A stretch of 64,000 nucleotides of DNA, taken from contig MVQL01000244.1 in NCBI GenBank assembly GCA_002067205.1, positions 372,001 to 436,000 on the forward strand, read 5' to 3'. Numbering within the stretch: the stretch's first letter is position 1; the number at the start of each line of letters is the position of its first letter. The position numbers and the translations under genes were made by a program. Below, one piece after another: positions 54,593 through 64,000 of this stretch. The stretch comes from Pelotomaculum sp. PtaB.Bin104 (GTDB lineage: Bacteria; Bacillota; Desulfotomaculia; Desulfotomaculales; Pelotomaculaceae). The notes beneath the pieces were generated by a model. It made no database searches, was not told where the DNA came from, and worked only from the letters and a program-made list of their open reading frames with translations.

Positions 54593-54704
54593 AAGTTTCA
54601 TAATATTCTGGACTTTGGTCATTGATCTTTTTAATGATAATGTATTTGAAAACCCTCATTCCTCTCCTTTTCTTATCACCCGGTAACAACCGGGTGCTTT
54701 TTTT
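54593..54704 (+). ncRNA. Candidate small RNA with CU-rich segment
   Basis: An independent unit: a near-consensus promoter, about 110 nt, then a strong terminator (CACCCGGT 54677-54684 with ACCGGGTG 54689-54696, then seven Ts). It contains an imperfect small stem (CATT/AATG near 54620-54635) and an unpaired CU-rich stretch (CCTCTCC at 54661-54667) able to pair with Shine-Dalgarno sequences. No credible ORF ends before the terminator. It resembles no RNA family I know. Confidence 0.6.
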
Positions 54705-54711
54705 GGTTGTA

Positions 54712-54766
54712 CCTGGCCGGTTTGTATTTACAGCCAGCTGGAAACAATCCTAGTAAACCGGCCAGG
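54712..54766. repeat. Perfect 12-bp inverted repeat
   Basis: CCTGGCCGGTTT (54712-54723) and AAACCGGCCAGG (54755-54766) enclose 31 nt that contain a second palindrome, CCAGCTGG. It has no T-run on either strand, so it is not a standard terminator. It lies between the sRNA terminator and the aroF stop. Confidence 0.7.
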
Positions 54767-54812
54767 CAATTTAGGACCAAAGCCACTATTTCTGATAGCT
54801 ATCTGGAACAGC

Positions 54813-55841
54813 TTACATAACCATCTCTCTAACACCCCGCCCAACTGCAGCTGCCACTAATTTCAACTCTGCCATTAGACGCTCGAAATCTTCAGGGGTC
54901 AAGGACTGAGGACCGTCACAAAGTGCCTTATGCGGTTCCGGATGGACCTCTATAAGCAATCCGTCTGCACCAGCCGCAACTGCCGCTCTGGCCATTGGGG
55001 CCACCAAACGCAGGTGCCCGGTTGCATGGCTGGGATCCACTATTACTGGAAGATGGCTTTGCCCTTTAGCCACAGGAACAGCGCTTAAGTCTAAGGTATT
55101 GCGGGTGGCATTTTCAAAGGTACGAATTCCACGCTCACAGAGGATTACCGATTCATTTCCTTCAGAAACAACATATTCTGCTGCCATCAACCATTCTTCA
55201 ATGGTCGCTGAGAGACCTCGCTTTAATAAAACTGGCTTTCCCGAGCGCCCCACTGATCGCAAGAGATGGAAATTCTGCATATTCCTTGCTCCAATCTGAA
55301 TTATATCAACATATTTCATAGCTAATTCCAAACTCATCTGATCAATGACTTCAGTAACAGTAACCAAACCGGTCTCTTCAGATGCCTCAGCCAGTAATTT
55401 TAAACCTTCTTCTTCTAAACCCTGAAAAGCGTACGGAGAAGTTCTTGGTTTAAAGGCACCACCCCGGAGTATGGCAGCTCCTGCCCGACGCACCTGGCGG
55501 GCGGCAGTAAGCAATTGTTCCCTACTTTCAACCGCACAGGGACCGGCGATAACAATCACTTCATCACCACCGATGCTTACATCCTTAACCTTAACCACAC
55601 TGCTTTCCCCTTTAGATTCCCGGCTGACCAATTTGTAGGGCTTCATTATCGGAACAATACTTTCAACACCGGGCATTGTTTCTAAACCCAAGGAGCTGAT
55701 AATCCTGCGGTCCCCTACCGCGCCTATGACCAGGCGGTTAACCCCTCGGATCATGTGAATCTCAAAGCCAAATTGCTCCAACCTTTGTTGAACAGAGTTA
55801 ATTTGCTCCGGATCAGCTGATAAATTCATAACTACTACCAT
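54813..55841 (-). CDS. aroF: 3-deoxy-7-phosphoheptulonate (DAHP) synthase, AroF type with N-terminal regulatory domain
   Basis: First shikimate-pathway reaction. The 342-residue product has an approximately 70-residue ferredoxin-like domain ([36 protein letters not shown]), as in Thermotoga-type feedback-regulated enzymes, then the barrel: [31 protein letters not shown] and VDPSHATGH. The start is ATG 55841, 7 nt after GGGAGG; frame upstream crosses the T-box terminator and is rejected. It is controlled by a T-box leader. Confidence 0.96.
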   Translation of the reverse strand: MVVVMNLSADPEQINSVQQRLEQFGFEIHMIRGVNRLVIGAVGDRRIISSLGLETMPGVESIVPIMKPYKLVSRESKGESSVVKVKDVSIGGDEVIVIAGPCAVESREQLLTAARQVRRAGAAILRGGAFKPRTSPYAFQGLEEEGLKLLAEASEETGLVTVTEVIDQMSLELAMKYVDIIQIGARNMQNFHLLRSVGRSGKPVLLKRGLSATIEEWLMAAEYVVSEGNESVILCERGIRTFENATRNTLDLSAVPVAKGQSHLPVIVDPSHATGHLRLVAPMARAAVAAGADGLLIEVHPEPHKALCDGPQSLTPEDFERLMAELKLVAAAVGRGVREMVM

Positions 55842-55863
55842 TGTTACGCCTCCCATAAAATAT

Positions 55864-56310
55864 AAAATAAAAAGCCTGCCACTTCCTAAAATAAGGACGA
55901 AAGTAGCAGACTTCCGCGGTACCACCCTAATAGACCATAACGGCCCACTTTTTATAGATACGGGATTGTCACTTTAAGATAATGTACACCAGGTTATAAT
56001 GTAAAATAAAAGCTTCTCGTCCCTCAGGGACAAGAAGCTTACACTTTCTCATTACCACCCTGGTTGGTTCATGAAAAATCACGACACCCACTCAGATAGA
56101 GTACGGGATAACAATCCGATTACCCACTTCCATATAACGTTGGAAGAATACGTCCAAGCCTAATTACCGCAAAGCGGTTTCAGCCGGCATCTCCAGAGAG
56201 AACTTCAACTAGTCATACCCTGGGAGTGCTTACAATCGGTGACACTCCCTCCCTGAAGGGTTGTTTCCAGTTTACTTTTCTCCTTCATTGGCTTTAAACT
56301 TATAATAATT
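55864..56310 (-). promoter_or_regulatory. T-box leader of aroF with two T-box/terminator modules
   Basis: A stem I-like region (AGTAA loop, GGGAGTG/CACTCCC arm, near 56190-56290) and a stem III-like hairpin (CTTCCA/TGGAAG, near 56135) come first. Module 1: T-box-like AGGGTGGTAAT (56051-56061) and a 14-bp terminator (56010-56040) ending in TTTTATTTT. Module 2: canonical AGGGTGGTACCGCGG (55914-55928) and a 14-bp terminator (55873-55912). Only about 70 nt separate them, too few for a second stem I. The likely specifier is TTC (Phe), read with low confidence. Confidence 0.8.
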
Positions 56311-56316
56311 ATTCTA

Positions 56317-56345
56317 ATTATATCACTAAAAAAAATAAATTTCAA
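56317..56345 (-). promoter_or_regulatory. Promoter of the aroF T-box leader
   Basis: On the minus strand TTGAAA (56340-56345) is 17 nt from TATAAT (56317-56322). Confidence 0.65.
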
Positions 56346-56482
56346 ACACAAAATTTAAGCATTATTGGCCGATCAACACAAAATACTGACTTCCCCAAGC
56401 AATTTCCCTGATTCTCTTCCTTTTGCTCTTTTCTAAGCGTTCCAAAAACCGACCGGGTTCATACAGGGACAATACCTCTGTC

Positions 56483-56630
56483 TATAATAAGCAAGCTCAA
56501 AATAGTGCTTGCTTATTAATAAAGGATGCGGTATGCAAGCCGCGTCCAAGGAGGTTATTAGTGCCAGCAAATAAGCTGGACTAAAGTAAGGTCGAATAAG
56601 ATTAGATTATTCAATTAATACAATAACCCT
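56483..56630 (+). ncRNA. Structured RNA-like element of unknown class
   Basis: Consecutive compatible helices lie here: AATAAGCAAGC/GCTTGCTTATT (56486-56496/56507-56517), GGATGCGG/CCGCGTCC (56524-56531/56540-56547), and an outer GGTTATT/AATAACC (56553-56559/56622-56628) closing two hairpins, CCAGC/GCTGG (56564-56579) and GAATAA/TTATTC (56594-56612). This gives a three-way junction with an unpaired ACTAAAGTAAG segment. A TATAAT at 56483-56488 overlaps the first helix, so that one may act as DNA. The strand is not certain. The flanks (56346-56482, 56631-56694) show nothing I can name. Confidence 0.45.
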
Positions 56631-56694
56631 TCTCATATGCTATCTATTATTTTACTCGCCTTCAAGCCAATACTCCACAAATAACTTTTTCCAT

Positions 56695-56761
56695 AGGAAA
56701 TAAGTGCGTTGCTAACGAAATACTCGTGGCCACTAATGGCTTTGTAGAAAGCCAACCAGAT
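56695..56761 (+). pseudogene. Truncated copy of a DUF1540 gene fragment
   Basis: These 67 bases are identical to 56950-57016 inside the DUF1540 gene (codons about 17-39). The flanking bases differ and no start, cysteine pair or stop context of the gene is present, so it is a partial direct duplication, not a functional gene. Confidence 0.8.
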
Positions 56762-56899
56762 GTGTTAATAATACGCTACCCATTCTTCATCTGATTTGTT
56801 TAATTTTTTATCTTCTACTTTTACATTACATAAAAAATTTTATACTGGAGAAAAATATTGAATGGTATCAAAATAACATATGAAAGGATTGAATTAATC

Positions 56900-57148
56900 G
56901 TGCAGCAACACATCCATTGCATCGTTAACGACTGCCACTATTGGACACAAGGAAATAAGTGCGTTGCTAACGAAATACTCGTGGCCACTAATGGCTTTGT
57001 AGAAAGCCAACCAGATCAAGTAGATGCACCGATGGCTAATCAACTTACCCCTGATTCAGCAGGAAACTGTGCATACACCGCATGCAAGACCTACGTAAAC
57101 AAGGGTTCTGATAAAATTAATGCGGATAAGGTGAATAGAATGTCTTAA
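56900..57148 (+). CDS. DUF1540-domain cysteine-rich small protein
   Basis: Function unknown; a clostridial and bacilli family, likely metal-binding. The 82-residue product has HCIVNDCHYWTQGNKCVANEI at 6-26 (shown in motif form: C7, C12, C21) and a second cysteine pair in NCAYTACKTYV (C57, C62). The start is GTG 56900, with AAAGGA upstream; a TTG at 56858 would add 14 residues not seen in the family pattern. Part of it is duplicated 255 bp upstream. Confidence 0.82.
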   Translation: MQQHIHCIVNDCHYWTQGNKCVANEILVATNGFVESQPDQVDAPMANQLTPDSAGNCAYTACKTYVNKGSDKINADKVNRMS

Positions 57149-57157
57149 CCTTTCCAG

Positions 57158-57190
57158 AGACTTGGCCTGAAAAATGGCTGAGTCTCTTTT
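57158..57190 (+). terminator. Intrinsic terminator of the DUF1540 gene
   Basis: AGAGACT pairs with AGTCTCT around a partly paired GGCC/GGC centre, followed by TTTTTG. Confidence 0.75.
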
Positions 57191-57301
57191 TGCCCCTGCC
57201 TAAATTGCTCATTTTGCGTTCTAATTTTGATACCCCCATAAAATACTAACGCCCGGACTGGTATGGCGACCAGAGCCGGGCTGACAATTTCAAATTTTGT
57301 T

Positions 57302-57469
57302 TTAATCTTTATGTTGCAGTGTATTATTTTCTATTTGAACGATAAGAAACTCCAGCTCTCCATAAATATGTCCGAGTATTTCCCTTGGGCTGTTTGTCAT
57401 GGTCATCCGGTCAGCCTTGGTGATGATCTCCTTTAGCTTATCAATAATACGATTCTCGTTGTCCGTCAA
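57302..57469 (-). CDS. 55-residue helical small protein (hypothetical)
   Basis: I do not recognise it firmly. The frame encodes a charged, all-helical protein: MTDNENRIIDKLKEIITKAD (1-20), then SPREILGHIYGELEFLIVQ. It starts at TTG with a strong AGGAGG 8 nt upstream. Size and helix layout recall Spo0E-type phosphatases, but their SxxxD signature is absent, so I do not call it one. It ends near a GC-rich hairpin (57249-57280, GCCCGG/CCGGGC). Confidence 0.6.
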   Translation of the reverse strand: MTDNENRIIDKLKEIITKADRMTMTNSPREILGHIYGELEFLIVQIENNTLQHKD

Positions 57470-57602
57470 TCAGCCCACCTCCTAACAACCCGCGTAAGTC
57501 CGGGTGGTATGTTCTTTACTTGTACAGTTTGGTTTTATTTTAGTATTTATTATAATTCAACATGTATCACAAAGAAAGGCGGCTTTTAAGGCGCACATAA
57601 AT

Positions 57603-57632
57603 AATTTAAGCTTAGGGCAAAATCCCTAAGCT
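57603..57632 (-). terminator. Terminator after tRNA-Gly
   Basis: AGCTTAGGG (57609-57617) pairs with CCCTAAGCT (57624-57632); on the minus strand TTAAATTATTT follows. Confidence 0.7.
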
Positions 57633-57691
57633 ACTTTCAACACGTAACCTCTTTTCCCTACTTACGATTAAATTCCAAATCCTAGTATTAC

Positions 57692-57766
57692 TGGAGCGGG
57701 CGAAGGGGCTCGAACCCTCAACCCTCAGCTTGGGAAGCTGATGCTCTACCATTGAGCTACACCCGC
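57692..57766 (-). tRNA. tRNA-Gly (CCC)
   Basis: The acceptor GCGGGTG pairs with CGCCCGC, the anticodon loop TTCCCAA gives CCC, and CCA is encoded at 57692-57694. It has its own promoter. Confidence 0.96.
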
Positions 57767-57777
57767 TTGCACTAATA

Positions 57778-57806
57778 ATTATATCGCTTTTATTATTGAA
57801 TATCAA
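57778..57806 (-). promoter_or_regulatory. Sigma-A promoter of tRNA-Gly
   Basis: On the minus strand TTGATA (57801-57806) is 17 nt from TATAAT (57778-57783), 11 nt upstream of the tRNA. Confidence 0.8.
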
Positions 57807-57820
57807 GGTTCATATGAAGC

Positions 57821-57842
57821 GGGCAGCTTGTCCAAGCTGCCC
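57821..57842 (-). terminator. GC-rich 10-bp hairpin between tRNA-Glu and tRNA-Gly
   Basis: GGGCAGCTTG (57821-57830) and CAAGCTGCCC (57833-57842) form a perfect stem with a 2-nt centre. No T-run follows, so it could be a processing or pausing hairpin as well as the end of the Lys-Glu unit. Confidence 0.5.
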
Positions 57843-57853
57843 GGCGCTGTTAC

Positions 57854-57929
57854 TGGTGACCCCACCGGGATTCGAACCCGGGTTACCGCCGTGAAAGGGC
57901 GGTGTCTTAGGCCGCTTGACCATGGGGCC
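57854..57929 (-). tRNA. tRNA-Glu (TTC)
   Basis: The acceptor GGCCCCA pairs with TGGGGTC, the anticodon loop CTTTCAC gives TTC, and CCA is encoded at 57854-57856. Confidence 0.96.
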
Positions 57930-57936
57930 TGATAAA

Positions 57937-58012
57937 TGGTGAGCCATGGTGGACTCGAACCACCGACACCCTGATTAAAAGTCAGGTGCTCTACCGACTG
58001 AGCTAATGGCCC
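57937..58012 (-). tRNA. tRNA-Lys (TTT)
   Basis: The acceptor GGGCCAT pairs with ATGGCTC, the anticodon loop TTTTAAT gives TTT, and CCA is encoded at 57937-57939. It is 7 nt upstream of tRNA-Glu. Confidence 0.96.
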
Positions 58013-58032
58013 AACAAGCCTTACATTTAGAT

Positions 58033-58061
58033 ATATTACTATAATGTTTGCGCAGTGTCAA
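58033..58061 (-). promoter_or_regulatory. Sigma-A promoter of tRNA-Lys/tRNA-Glu
   Basis: On the minus strand TTGACA (58056-58061) is 17 nt from TAATAT (58033-58038). Confidence 0.7.
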
Positions 58062-58099
58062 CAGACAAAATATATTATATGCACAATAGAATTTTTGTA

Positions 58100-60780
<2,681 letters not shown>

Positions 60781-60969
60781 ATAACTTCCCCCAAGTATTT
60801 CTTAAAGAATTTTAAGTAAATTTTACGCCGGCATAAAAATAACCCAAACAACAAACAATTCCAGTTGCCATTTGAGTATACTGCTCTTACACCTAAGAAT
60901 TAAATTGACAAAAATTAAGGCCGTGCAACATAAATATCTTAATGAACTGTATCCATATTGTCAATACAA

Positions 60970-62316
60970 CTACGGCTGGTATTCAGCGGCGTTTTTCATC
61001 AAAGGCACAAATTTAGTCAGTTCCTTTAAGAAGCCCAGCTCAACTGTCCCTACCGGCCCATTCCGATGTTTAGAGATTATAATCTCCGCTATGCCTTTTT
61101 TATCGGACTCCGGGTTGTAATATTCATCACGGTAAATGAACATGACCAAATCGGCGTCTTGTTCAAGCGCTCCCGATTCTCTCAGGTCAGACATGATCGG
61201 ACGTTTGTCCTGTCTTTGTTCTACAGCACGGCTGAGCTGGGCCAGTGCCATCACCGGTACATTCAACTCTTTGGCCAGGCCTTTTAGGGAACGAGATATT
61301 TCTGAAATTTCTTGCTGCCGGTTTTCTGACCGGCGGGAACCCTGCATTAACTGCAGGTAATCGATTATGATTAAACCCAGTCCTTTTTCCACCTGGAGTT
61401 GACGGGCCTTGGCACGCAGTTGACGGACAGTAATTGCAGGAGTATCGTCAATAAATATAGGTGCTTTTGCTAGCTTGCCGGCAATATTATGAAGTTCCTG
61501 CCAGTCAGCTTCGCCCAGTGAGCCATTGCGCAGCCGCTGCTGGTCAATTTTTGCCTCAGCACAAAGGATGCGCTGAACTAATTGCTCTTTGGACATTTCC
61601 AGGCTGAAAATAGCCACCGGTACATTATGTTTCAACGCTGCACTGTAACCAATGCACATACCCAGGCTTGTTTTGCCCATACTGGGCCTGCCGGCCAAAA
61701 TGATTAAATCACTTGGCTGTAAGCCGTGACAGAGCTGATCAAGATCCCCATAAGAAGTAGGCACTCCAGTAACACTGTCGCGATTGTTATAAAGAAACTC
61801 CATATGGGTTAAAGCATCCAAAAGAATGTCCTTGATCGCAAAGAAGGCTCCGTTCACCCGCCGGCTACCCAACTCCATAATCATCCGCTCAGCCTCGGCA
61901 ATGAGCTTTTCCGGTTCATCGCTCTCCTCGTATCCCATACCGGCAATCCGGGTAGAGAGTTGAATGAGATTACGCAACAGCGACTTTTCTTCAACAATAC
62001 GCGCGTAATGTTCGACATTAGCAGCTATTGGAGCCATCTCCGCCAGCGAGGCGATATAAGCCACACCACCTGCTTTTGCCAGATTCCCCTGCTGCCGTAA
62101 TAATTCTGACACGGTGATCAAATCGACCGGTCTGCCACTCTCGCTCAAAACGATGATTGACTCATAAATAATTCGATGGTCTTCCCGGTAAAAATCTTCC
62201 GCGCGGATTATTTTCATGGCCTTAAAAACCGCGTCATGGTCAAGAAGAATAGCGCCAAGCACGGATTGCTCGGCGTCGATATTCTGTGGAGGTATTTTTT
62301 CTAACAACAGTTCCAC
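60970..62316 (-). CDS. dnaB: Replicative DNA helicase
   Basis: Hexameric fork helicase. The 448-residue product has the N-terminal domain (PPQNIDAEQSVLGAIL), the RecA-like domain with Walker A GRPSMGKTSLG, LSRAVEQRQDKRPIMSDLRESG and DADLVMFIYRDEYY. GTG 62316 is used; an in-frame TTG three codons on is also possible. No intein is present. It follows lonC by 54 bp. Confidence 0.97.
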   Translation of the reverse strand: MELLLEKIPPQNIDAEQSVLGAILLDHDAVFKAMKIIRAEDFYREDHRIIYESIIVLSESGRPVDLITVSELLRQQGNLAKAGGVAYIASLAEMAPIAANVEHYARIVEEKSLLRNLIQLSTRIAGMGYEESDEPEKLIAEAERMIMELGSRRVNGAFFAIKDILLDALTHMEFLYNNRDSVTGVPTSYGDLDQLCHGLQPSDLIILAGRPSMGKTSLGMCIGYSAALKHNVPVAIFSLEMSKEQLVQRILCAEAKIDQQRLRNGSLGEADWQELHNIAGKLAKAPIFIDDTPAITVRQLRAKARQLQVEKGLGLIIIDYLQLMQGSRRSENRQQEISEISRSLKGLAKELNVPVMALAQLSRAVEQRQDKRPIMSDLRESGALEQDADLVMFIYRDEYYNPESDKKGIAEIIISKHRNGPVGTVELGFLKELTKFVPLMKNAAEYQP

Positions 62317-62330
62317 CTACTCAAAAATAG

Positions 62331-62357
62331 AAGTTGGAAGTCAGATGTTGGATGTCG
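62331..62357. repeat. Short degenerate direct repeats (GTTGGA/GTCAGATGTTGGATGTC)
   Basis: The lonC-dnaB gap contains GTTGGAAGTC and GTTGGATGTC units that resemble the repeats at 886-975. Confidence 0.45.
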
Positions 62358-62370
62358 ATAAAAGATTATT

Positions 62371-64000
62371 TCAACTAACCAGTTCTTCAATTCCGGGCGG
62401 TAGAAAAACGTGACTCATAATCTCTTCCACCGATCCCACCGGGATTACCTGGATACCTCTTATATCTGCAGGAATATCTTTTTCATTTTCAGACGGAATT
62501 AATACAGTCTTTATACCCGCCTGCCGGGCACCATATATCTTCTCAAAAACACCGCCAACTGCCCGAATCCTACCCTGAATAGATACTTCACCGGTTACAG
62601 CCACATTCTGAGGAATAGAACGGCCCTGAATCGCGCTTAATATGGCCAAAAAGATAGCTACTCCCGCCGAGGGCCCGTCAATCCGGCCTCCCCCCACCAC
62701 ATTTACGTGAACATCGTAATTAGTTATATCCTCGCCAGTTAGTTTGCGAATTACAGAGGTAGCATTAAAAACCGAATCCTTGGTCATGCTACCGGCTGTA
62801 TCGTTAAAACGAGTAGCCCCCTGGCCTTGATTACGGGTAGGAAAAGCTACCGCTTCGATTTCCAGTACCGAGCCCAGAAACCCGAGAACACCCAGGCCGA
62901 AAATCTTTCCCACCTCCCGTTGCGGTGATGCCTTGCGTGTAACATGCGGACTCATCCGGCTTACTTGCACTACCTCCAGTACATCATCCCTGGTAATTAC
63001 TGGTTGATCGCCTCCCAGTTCACTTCGAAAACAAGCCAGGGCGTAGGCGTCAGCCAGTATATTAATCGCCTTTCGCCCCTCAATAGTATATTCACTGATA
63101 ATTTCCGGCACCTGACGCTCCATATTTACATCCAGCTTAACCGCTGACTGCTTCAAAATCTCTTGAATGTCTTTGGGGGTCAGTGGTTCAAAAAAAATCT
63201 CCGCACAGCGGGACCGGATGGCTGGATTAATATCCATAGAATCCCGTGTAGTTGCACCGATCAAAATAAAATCAGCCGGGGCGCCTTCTTCAAAGATCTT
63301 TTTAATGTATTGGGGTATGTTGGCTTCATGTTCATCGTAATAAGAGGACTCGTAGTAAACCCGCTTATCTTCAAGTACTTTCAACAATTTATTCTGCAGG
63401 ATCGGGTCCATCTCACCAATCTCATCAATAAAGAGCACTCCACCATGGGCATCGGTAACCAGTCCCAATTTAGGTTCGGGTACGCCAGTCTCAGCCAGGT
63501 CACGCCTTGCCCCTTGGTAAATGGGATCATGAACTGAGCCCAACAGGGGATTAGTTACCTCACGCGGATCCCAGCGCAGAGTTGTTCCATTTACTTCAAC
63601 AAAGGCCGCATCCTCTGCAAAAGGAGTCCTTTTCGCGCGTTTAGCCGCTTCCAGAGCCAGGCGGGCCGCGGTTGTCTTGCCGACACCTGGTGGTCCATAC
63701 AGAATAATATGCTGTGGATAAGGGGATGACAATTTAGCTATAAGCGCCTTTACCGCCCGGTCCTGGCCGATAACCTCCTCAAATGAAGCTGGGCGCAGAA
63801 TATCTTTGGCCGATCCGGATAGTTTTTTCTGCTCTAGTTTTTCCAGCACAGCCAACTTCTTTAAGGTTTGGGCGTTTTCCGGTCCGGCATTTTCCTTGAT
63901 TACCTGCATTTTAATGTCTTTGATATAATCTTCATGACGCTGTTGGAGTTTTTCACTGATTTTCCTCTCCAACTGGTCTTCTACCGTACGGCGGGCAATA
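62371..64000 (-). CDS. lonC: Lon-family ATP-dependent protease LonC (5' end outside the window)
   Basis: Sporulation-associated Lon paralogue of Firmicutes. The visible part has a coiled N-terminal region (ERKISEKLQQRHEDYIKDI), an AAA+ module (GPPGVGKTTAAR, GGVLFIDEIGEM, GATTRDSMDINPAIRSRC) and a Lon protease domain with catalytic serine in DGPSAGVA and lysine in GGVFEKIYGARQAG. The frame stays open to base 64000 (ARRTVEDQL upstream of a TTG at 63972), so the start lies beyond the edge. Confidence 0.94.
   Translation of the reverse strand, partial: IARRTVEDQLERKISEKLQQRHEDYIKDIKMQVIKENAGPENAQTLKKLAVLEKLEQKKLSGSAKDILRPASFEEVIGQDRAVKALIAKLSSPYPQHIILYGPPGVGKTTAARLALEAAKRAKRTPFAEDAAFVEVNGTTLRWDPREVTNPLLGSVHDPIYQGARRDLAETGVPEPKLGLVTDAHGGVLFIDEIGEMDPILQNKLLKVLEDKRVYYESSYYDEHEANIPQYIKKIFEEGAPADFILIGATTRDSMDINPAIRSRCAEIFFEPLTPKDIQEILKQSAVKLDVNMERQVPEIISEYTIEGRKAINILADAYALACFRSELGGDQPVITRDDVLEVVQVSRMSPHVTRKASPQREVGKIFGLGVLGFLGSVLEIEAVAFPTRNQGQGATRFNDTAGSMTKDSVFNATSVIRKLTGEDITNYDVHVNVVGGGRIDGPSAGVAIFLAILSAIQGRSIPQNVAVTGEVSIQGRIRAVGGVFEKIYGARQAGIKTVLIPSENEKDIPADIRGIQVIPVGSVEEIMSHVFLPPGIEELVS

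Noticed and set aside
54634-54760. Peptide frame MIMYLKTL... in the sRNA
   Set aside because: It has no ribosome site and reads through the strong terminator before its stop.
57302-57469. Spo0E-family aspartyl phosphatase
   Set aside because: Size and helices fit, but the SxxxD signature is not present.

Overview
This 64 kb window looks like chromosome from an endospore-forming, probably anaerobic Firmicute of the Desulfotomaculum/Pelotomaculum type (Clostridia, Peptococcaceae). The support is a sporulation gene set (sigH, spoIIE, spoIIR, yabP, yabQ, a SpoIID-like lipoprotein, lonC), formate-THF ligase, ThyX, a six-cysteine SCIFF peptide, frequent TTG/GTG starts, strong GGAGG ribosome sites and near-consensus sigma-A promoters. 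The genus is an inference. No phage, insertion sequence or CRISPR array is visible. Almost every gene is on the minus strand, so the transcriptional order runs from high to low coordinates.

Layout. 1-1975: secE and rpmG, then two short tRNA units (fMet + Thr-TGT; Thr-GGT + elongator Met) around a small cupin gene. 2046-14270: information-processing block sigH, yacP, rlmB, thyX, mrnC, cysS, gltX, ispF, ispD, a PIN/TRAM membrane protein, carD, disA, radA. 14750-18530: accessory pair, namely an LPXTG-type surface protein with five repeats (plus strand) and a chemoreceptor with a divergent signalling tip. 18825-29897: cofactor block nadA-nadB, DUF2520-panB-panC-panD, folP-folB-folK, uspA, fhs, ndk; these share one-carbon folate chemistry. 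29979-41228: ftsH, tilS, spoIIE, ppx, an S1 protein, divIC, an HTH protein, spoIIR (plus), yabQ, yabP, SpoIID-like. 41279-49086: marR, a phosphohexomutase, and a plus-strand run of FAD oxidoreductase, DEAD helicase, rRNA methyltransferase and radical SAM enzyme. 49103-55841: rlmH, murA, a peptidase-MA protein, a TPR protein, an M23 peptidase, scfA and aroF. 55842-58100: regulatory RNAs, a DUF1540 gene with a duplicated fragment, a 55-codon gene and three tRNAs. 58100-64000: purA, an FAD dehydrogenase, dnaB and lonC (cut by the window edge).

The least ordinary material is in small or non-coding elements. These are an orphan SCIFF RiPP precursor with an unusual start; a divergent orphan sRNA candidate with a CU-rich segment; a T-box leader before aroF with two successive T-box/terminator modules; a multi-helix RNA-like element at 56486-56628; an attenuator-like leader plus a 44-codon cysteine-rich ORF before the pantothenate operon; and a Spo0A-type 22-bp-spaced promoter before spoIIE. 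Several starts were reassigned from Shine-Dalgarno spacing, including a probable CTG start for rlmB.
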